Below, in pieces: positions 59,915-64,000 of a stretch of DNA of 64,000 nucleotides. Made by a program: the position numbers and the translations under genes. How positions within the stretch are numbered: the stretch's first letter is position 1; the number at the start of each line of letters is the position of its first letter. Source of the DNA: Ancistrus triradiatus (Eukaryota > Chordata > Actinopteri > Siluriformes > Loricariidae); the NCBI GenBank assembly GCA_025084515.1, contig JAJAGP010001344.1, positions 139,243-203,242 of the forward strand. The letters run 5' to 3'. The notes beneath the pieces are model-generated. The model did no database searches. It worked only from the letters and a program-made list of their open reading frames with translations, and had not been told where the DNA came from.

Positions 59915-60410
59915 TACCGTATTTTTCGGACCATAAAACGCACCGGATTATAAGACGCATTAAATGAAACAAAACTCGTAAGTTCCCTTGGAAGCTCAGT
60001 TTGGTCTTTACCTGGCTCAGGGCGTCTTCTTGCTTCCTCCGCTTCCGTACCATTGATTCGTTAATGTTGAATTCTATGTCCATGTTGTACTGCGTGACTG
60101 ATAGCGTTGGGTTTGAAATCCGCTTCGAAAATAAATGAATGAATGCACGTACCCTAATGCTGAAGCACATACCGTATTACTCCGCTATGCTGCGCACTAC
60201 GGTTGCCGTAAGCTTCGTAATTTACCAAGACCGTGCTAAAACATTTTGCCAGATTTATGAGTGCCGTGTACCATCTACAATCGGTTCTAGGTCAGAAAGC
60301 ACAACCAGAATTAATTCATACATTAGACGCACCGCATTTTAAGGCGCACTGTCGATATTTGAGAAAGTTAAAGGATTTTAAGTGCTCCTTATGGTCCGAA
60401 AAATACGGTA
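59915..60410. mobile_element. MITE with perfect CCGTATTTTTCGG termini
   Basis: The first 20 bases after TA (CCGTATTTTTCGGACCATAA) are exactly inverted at the end (TTATGGTCCGAAAAATACGG) before TA, consistent with a TA target duplication. The GCACCGGATTATAAGACGCA subterminal text is a known widespread animal repeat. About 495 bp, starting 90 bp after the stop of copy 2, so probably within its 3' UTR. Confidence 0.85.
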
Positions 60411-60620
60411 ACTACTGATGCACCTTTTCATGTTTGTCAGTTGACGTCACTTTTTAATACAGTGAGATGGAGTCAGTTTAACTAGTTAGAAATCTAAATT
60501 GTTTTTGTCTGTTAGGTATTGTACTGTTGTAGTTGTCATCTCATATTGTCTGTTCACATTCTCATTGCTCATATATGTAACATTGTATCAGTCATGACTC
60601 TCTTCATGAATACTCTAGAC

Positions 60621-60626
60621 AATAAA
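60621..60626 (+). other. parp12: Candidate poly(A) signal, PARP12 copy 2
   Basis: AATAAA about 800 bp after the stop codon and downstream of the MITE. No strong GT-rich element follows, so this is a weak call. Confidence 0.3.
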
Positions 60627-61465
60627 GGAATAACTTTTTTACACACCTGGAATCTCTTTGTTAACCTCCCTCAACCTCTTATTTCCATCAGTTGGCATGC
60701 ATACAGAATGCTTCAATACGTGAGGTTACCAACCAATTTTTGACTGCTTTGCTAGTTCATTGTGGGACCTCCATGAAGCTGGTCCCCAATGTGTTCAAAA
60801 ACGGAATTGAAATACTACTGTTCTTTTGTGCCGCGTTTGTGCTAGTTTGTGCTTTAGAAACCATCGTTTGTGCTGCTTCCAGTTATTAAAAAATTAAACA
60901 TTACATTACTAAACAAACATTATTATGTCACTCAGCCCCCCATCAGAGGCCAAATCGCATCAAATTGGTCTTATTCATTTGTGCTACATTAGTGCTGGTT
61001 TGTGCCCTTAAAATCAACGTTCGTGCTGTTTTACTTTTTAAGTTATAAAACCATAAATGTTGGACTGGACCAACCAGTGTCATCATGTACTAAACATAGA
61101 GGTGAGAAACTGAAACCAACTGTCGATTCCATCACACTAGTATCGATCCGATAAATACCAACATTGTTATCAATTCGCACACCCCTACTGAAAGAACATA
61201 CTGCTTTAATGGTCGAGCAGTACATACTCCATCGAATTTAGTACGTACTGTTTAAGTATTCCATTTCGGACACAGCCACTCACTTGGCTGGTGAACCCAC
61301 ACGCAAAATATACAATATAGTATGTTATGGCACAGAAATGAAGCAAATACAGTTATTGATTTTTTTTTAATCAGCCTCATAGTATGACAAAATAGTTGCA
61401 TAGATATTTTGCAATATGTAATTAACTTTTTTAAAAACTTGTTTGTATTATTTATTATAGTTTTT

Positions 61466-62336
61466 CTTGTTGTTAATTCGTTCCACAAGTACCTAGCAAG
61501 TTTTTCCCATAAGGAATAATGTTAATTGAATTAATCCATTCCAGACCCCTATAAAATCCTCACTGTACAAGGCATTATATGCATTAAATGATTTGTATCG
61601 TACAGGCGCTCCCTGATTTACGATAGGGCTACATTCCGACAAATCCATCATAAATTAAATGTAACATGAACTGGGGAGTGTTTGGTGTGTCATAGCAGAG
61701 ACGAAGCTGAAGTTGTCGAGGCTGAAAATTCGTCAGTTTCTTATTGCCGTTTTCCGGTCCACCTTAAATGACTGCAGTTACATTATGCCGCCTATAGACG
61801 GAGATTCAGCCCGAAGATAAATAATGATAAGTAAGTTAAAGTTTAAAAACTTACATTAACCTACAGTTGGCCAAAATCATTACAAGAACGCTTATTTTAT
61901 AATAAAATGTTGAAAAATATCATGTAACTCAGTGAGTAATGGATTGAAAGTAAAAATTAAAAGAAAATACTCCTGTGTTCTGGAGCATTCAATTACTGGT
62001 TTGCTTTCAGTTGACTATTATAAACTAAACTTTTTAGTACCCATGGAGACTTATTTGCACTAAGATTACAGTACTGTAGATGTAAAATTAAAGTAAAACA
62101 CAATAAACAGCTCAGAGTTCTTCTCTAAGCAAGGATTTTGAGAATCTGAATCACTGACTCGTGAATCATGAATTGAGTTTCGGCTTCGAGTCACACAGCT
62201 CGACTCATGCAAGTTTAAGCAAGTGCACCAAGTACCGAGCAACCGACATGAACCGAGACAAATTTTACTAGTCAAAATGCGTTGAGAACCAAATGTGATG
62301 AGTTCCGAGGTGGTTCGAGAATCGAAGTACCACTGT
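61466..62336 (-). mobile_element. Interspersed DNA element, reverse copy of 20414
   Basis: It ends GTTCGAGAATCGAAGTACCA then CTGTA, inverse to the start at 20414, and contains TTTTTCCCATAAGGAATAAT and TGTCATAGCAGAGACGAAG in inverse order to that copy. Confidence 0.6.
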
Positions 62337-62373
62337 ATATATTATGTAACATGTAACTTGACGGGGGTATTTA

Positions 62374-62572
62374 CGGTGGCATATTGCTGCACAGCATAAA
62401 AACTAAATCCTTCAACAGGTTATTATTATGAGAATAAGGTGGCTTATTGCTGCCACACAGAATAAAACATTAATTCTTCAGCAGGTCGTTATTACAAGAA
62501 TATTGTGGCCTATTGCTGTCACACAGAATAAAAAAATCAATCCTTCTTAATGTCATTATTATGAAAAAGTAT
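62374..62572. repeat. Three degenerate ~65-70 bp tandem units
   Basis: TGGCATATTGCTGCACAGCA, TGGCTTATTGCTGCCACACA and TGGCCTATTGCTGTCACACA begin three successive units. Each continues with AATAAAA, a CTTCA-type word and TTATTA. Confidence 0.75.
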
Positions 62573-62711
62573 GTCGTAAAAACGACATAATTATGTGGCA
62601 ATTATGATAATGTATCGCATTATATTGAGAAAAGTATGTAATTAAAACAACAAAATTATGTCATTATTATGAGAAAATATCTAACTGAAGAAGGAGGTAT
62701 TCTGCAGTTAT

Positions 62712-63300
62712 GCTTGGCTTAAGATTTATTTATATAGTGCTTTTTACAATGGAGCATTGTCTCAAAGCAACTATACAATTCTAGATTATCTTCTAATATC
62801 TACGGCCGATCCCAAATTGAGCAAGCCTAGGGCGACAGTGGAAAGGAAAAACTCCCTAAGCGTTATGAGGAAGAAACCTTTTGAGGACCAAGACTCATGT
62901 ACCGTATCACCACAAACCTCTGCAATAAACCCCCAGCTCTGCCCTTAGGCTAAGGCAAGGATGCACAAGACAAGATCAAGAGGACCGAAGCCCAGCTCAG
63001 CCAGACCGCCCATCAGACAATCCTATGAAAAGGCAGGCATGACAAGGCTGGCAGGCCAGTCATGACTCCAGACTCCGGCCCCAGTAACCTGAGCCATGCA
63101 TCACCAGTCTAAGTCTAACCAAAAGATTGTGTGTAAATAGGTATGTCTTTAGCCTAGACTTAAAAATTTGGAGTGTGTCTGAATCTCGAACGAAAGTGGG
63201 AAGTTTATTCCATAGTTGGGGGCTATAAATGAGAAAGCTTTTCCTCTGCTGTGACTTTTTTTAATTCTAGGAACTAAAAGAAGTCCTGTACCCTAAACCA
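62712..63300 (-). mobile_element. LINE 3' end (L2/CR1-like), reverse
   Basis: On the - strand the 3' tail (TTGAGACAATGCTCCATTGT) and 3' UTR match 33133-33365 and 34500-34800. The beginning reaches the last codons of the reverse transcriptase (a GKAFS..APQLWNKLP equivalent, frame-broken). It stops where the RTE element begins. Confidence 0.7.
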
Positions 63301-63304
63301 GCCG

Positions 63305-64000
63305 CTAGATTGCTCAGGCAGGGTATTTCTAGTGCCGGTCCCAAGCCCGGATAAATGGTGAGGGTTGCATCAGGAAGGGCATCTGGTGTAAAACATTTGC
63401 CAAATAAAGTATGCGAGTTCATAATAATTTCACCATACCGGATCAGTCGCGACCCGGGTTAACAACAACCGCCACTGGTACTGGTAGCAAACAGGGTACC
63501 AGCGGAAATTGGACTACTGTTTACCGAAGATGAAGAGGAGGGAGGCGTGTGAGGAGACAGAGAGAAATCAGGAGGGACCATAATATAGCACTGAGGGTAG
63601 CAACCCTAAATGTAGGGACGATGACAGGGAAAGGTAGAGAGCTGGCTGATATGATGCAGAGGAGAAAGGTCGATGTTTTGTGTGTGCAGGAGACAAAGTG
63701 AAAGGGTAGCAAGGCTCGATGCATTGGTGCAGGGTTTAAACTGTTCTACCATGGTGTGGATAGGAAGAGAAATGGAGTTGGTGTGGTCCTGAAGGAGAAC
63801 TATGTAAAGAATGTCACTGAGGTGAAAAGGGTGTCAGATAGGATAATGTCTGAAGCTGGAAATTGAGGGTGTAATGGTGAATGTTGTTAGTGGCTATGCA
63901 CCACAGGTTGGCTGTGAATTAGAGGAGAAAGAGAGATTCTGGGGGGAGTTAGATGAAGTGGTTGAGAGCATTCCCAGGGAGGAGAGACTGGTGATTGGTG
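63305..64000 (+). mobile_element. RTE-type LINE, 5' part, runs off window
   Basis: A leader with TAGTGCCGGTCCCAAGCCCG and GGAAGGGCATCTGGTGTAAA is followed from about 63596 by an endonuclease-like frame: VATLNVGTMTGKGRELADMM, VDVLCVQETK, then RNGVGVVLKENYVKNV and, after a frameshift, VNVVSGYAPQVG. The Asn, the Glu of QET and the YAP motif fit an apurinic-type endonuclease. A TGA replaces the expected Trp codon after QETK (63699-63701), and a frameshift lies near 63860, so this copy is inactive in the visible part. Confidence 0.8.

Larger units (their letters stand above)
59825..64000. other. Downstream of PARP12 copy 2: repeats only
   Basis: No further host gene is recognised. Contents: a MITE (59915-60410), an inverted copy of the 20414 element (61466-62336), a degenerate tandem repeat (62374-62572), a LINE 3' end (62712-63300) and an RTE endonuclease fragment (63305-64000). 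About 60420-61460 shows nothing recognisable. Confidence 0.7.

Overview
The window looks like a piece of a ray-finned fish (teleost) nuclear genome. Short exons with GT-AG splice sites and conserved phases sit in a background crowded with Tc1/mariner DNA transposons, foldback MITEs, a tRNA-derived SINE family and LINE fragments. No prokaryotic or viral gene organisation is present. The species cannot be fixed from the sequence; the repeat spectrum fits a teleost, possibly an ostariophysan.

Three protein-coding genes are supported, all on the + strand. (1) Positions 1 to about 26,085 hold the 3' end of srgap1 (SLIT-ROBO Rho GTPase-activating protein 1). It has four coding exons (5530-5710, 13055-13189, 18169-18505, 21758-22102) encoding the SH3 domain and the whole disordered C-terminal tail, then a 3' UTR of roughly 4 kb ending near a poly(A) signal at 26060. 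The BAR and RhoGAP exons lie upstream of the window. (2) 28,524-44,516 is a complete 12-exon PARP12-type mono-ADP-ribosyltransferase gene (2001 nt, 666 codons plus stop). (3) 46,439-59,824 is a second complete 12-exon PARP12-type gene (1959 nt, 652 codons plus stop), head-to-tail with the first. Both encode CCCH zinc fingers, two WWE modules and a C-terminal ART domain with the catalytic His and Tyr. All splice phases agree between the copies and seven of twelve exons have identical lengths, so this is a tandem duplication. Proteins of this family act in interferon-linked antiviral defence and RNA/stress-granule biology.

Repeat content. At least two diverged copies of a foldback element lie near 0.4 kb and 10.8 kb. 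Several Tc1 lineages are present (5.9, 11.5, 26.2, 33.5, 36.4-38.6, 42.1, 48.1, 50.2, 52.6, 53.5-54.4 and 58.1 kb). About a dozen copies of one tRNA-derived SINE are scattered throughout. LINE 3' ends lie at 9.5, 33.1-35.1 and 62.7-63.3 kb, and an RTE-type LINE endonuclease fragment runs off the right end. Nesting is common; the clearest stack is intron 5 of the first PARP12 gene.

The most notable points are: the tandem PARP12 pair with divergence concentrated in linker exons; a ~200 bp block of gene 1's 3' flank repeated just upstream of gene 2, a likely scar of the duplication; the same Tc1 family in intron 10 of both paralogues in the same orientation; and an ISRE-like motif about 55 bp upstream of gene 2's start codon. 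I did not find evidence for a wholly new biological system. Percent identities were not computed, and all family calls rest on motif recognition by eye.
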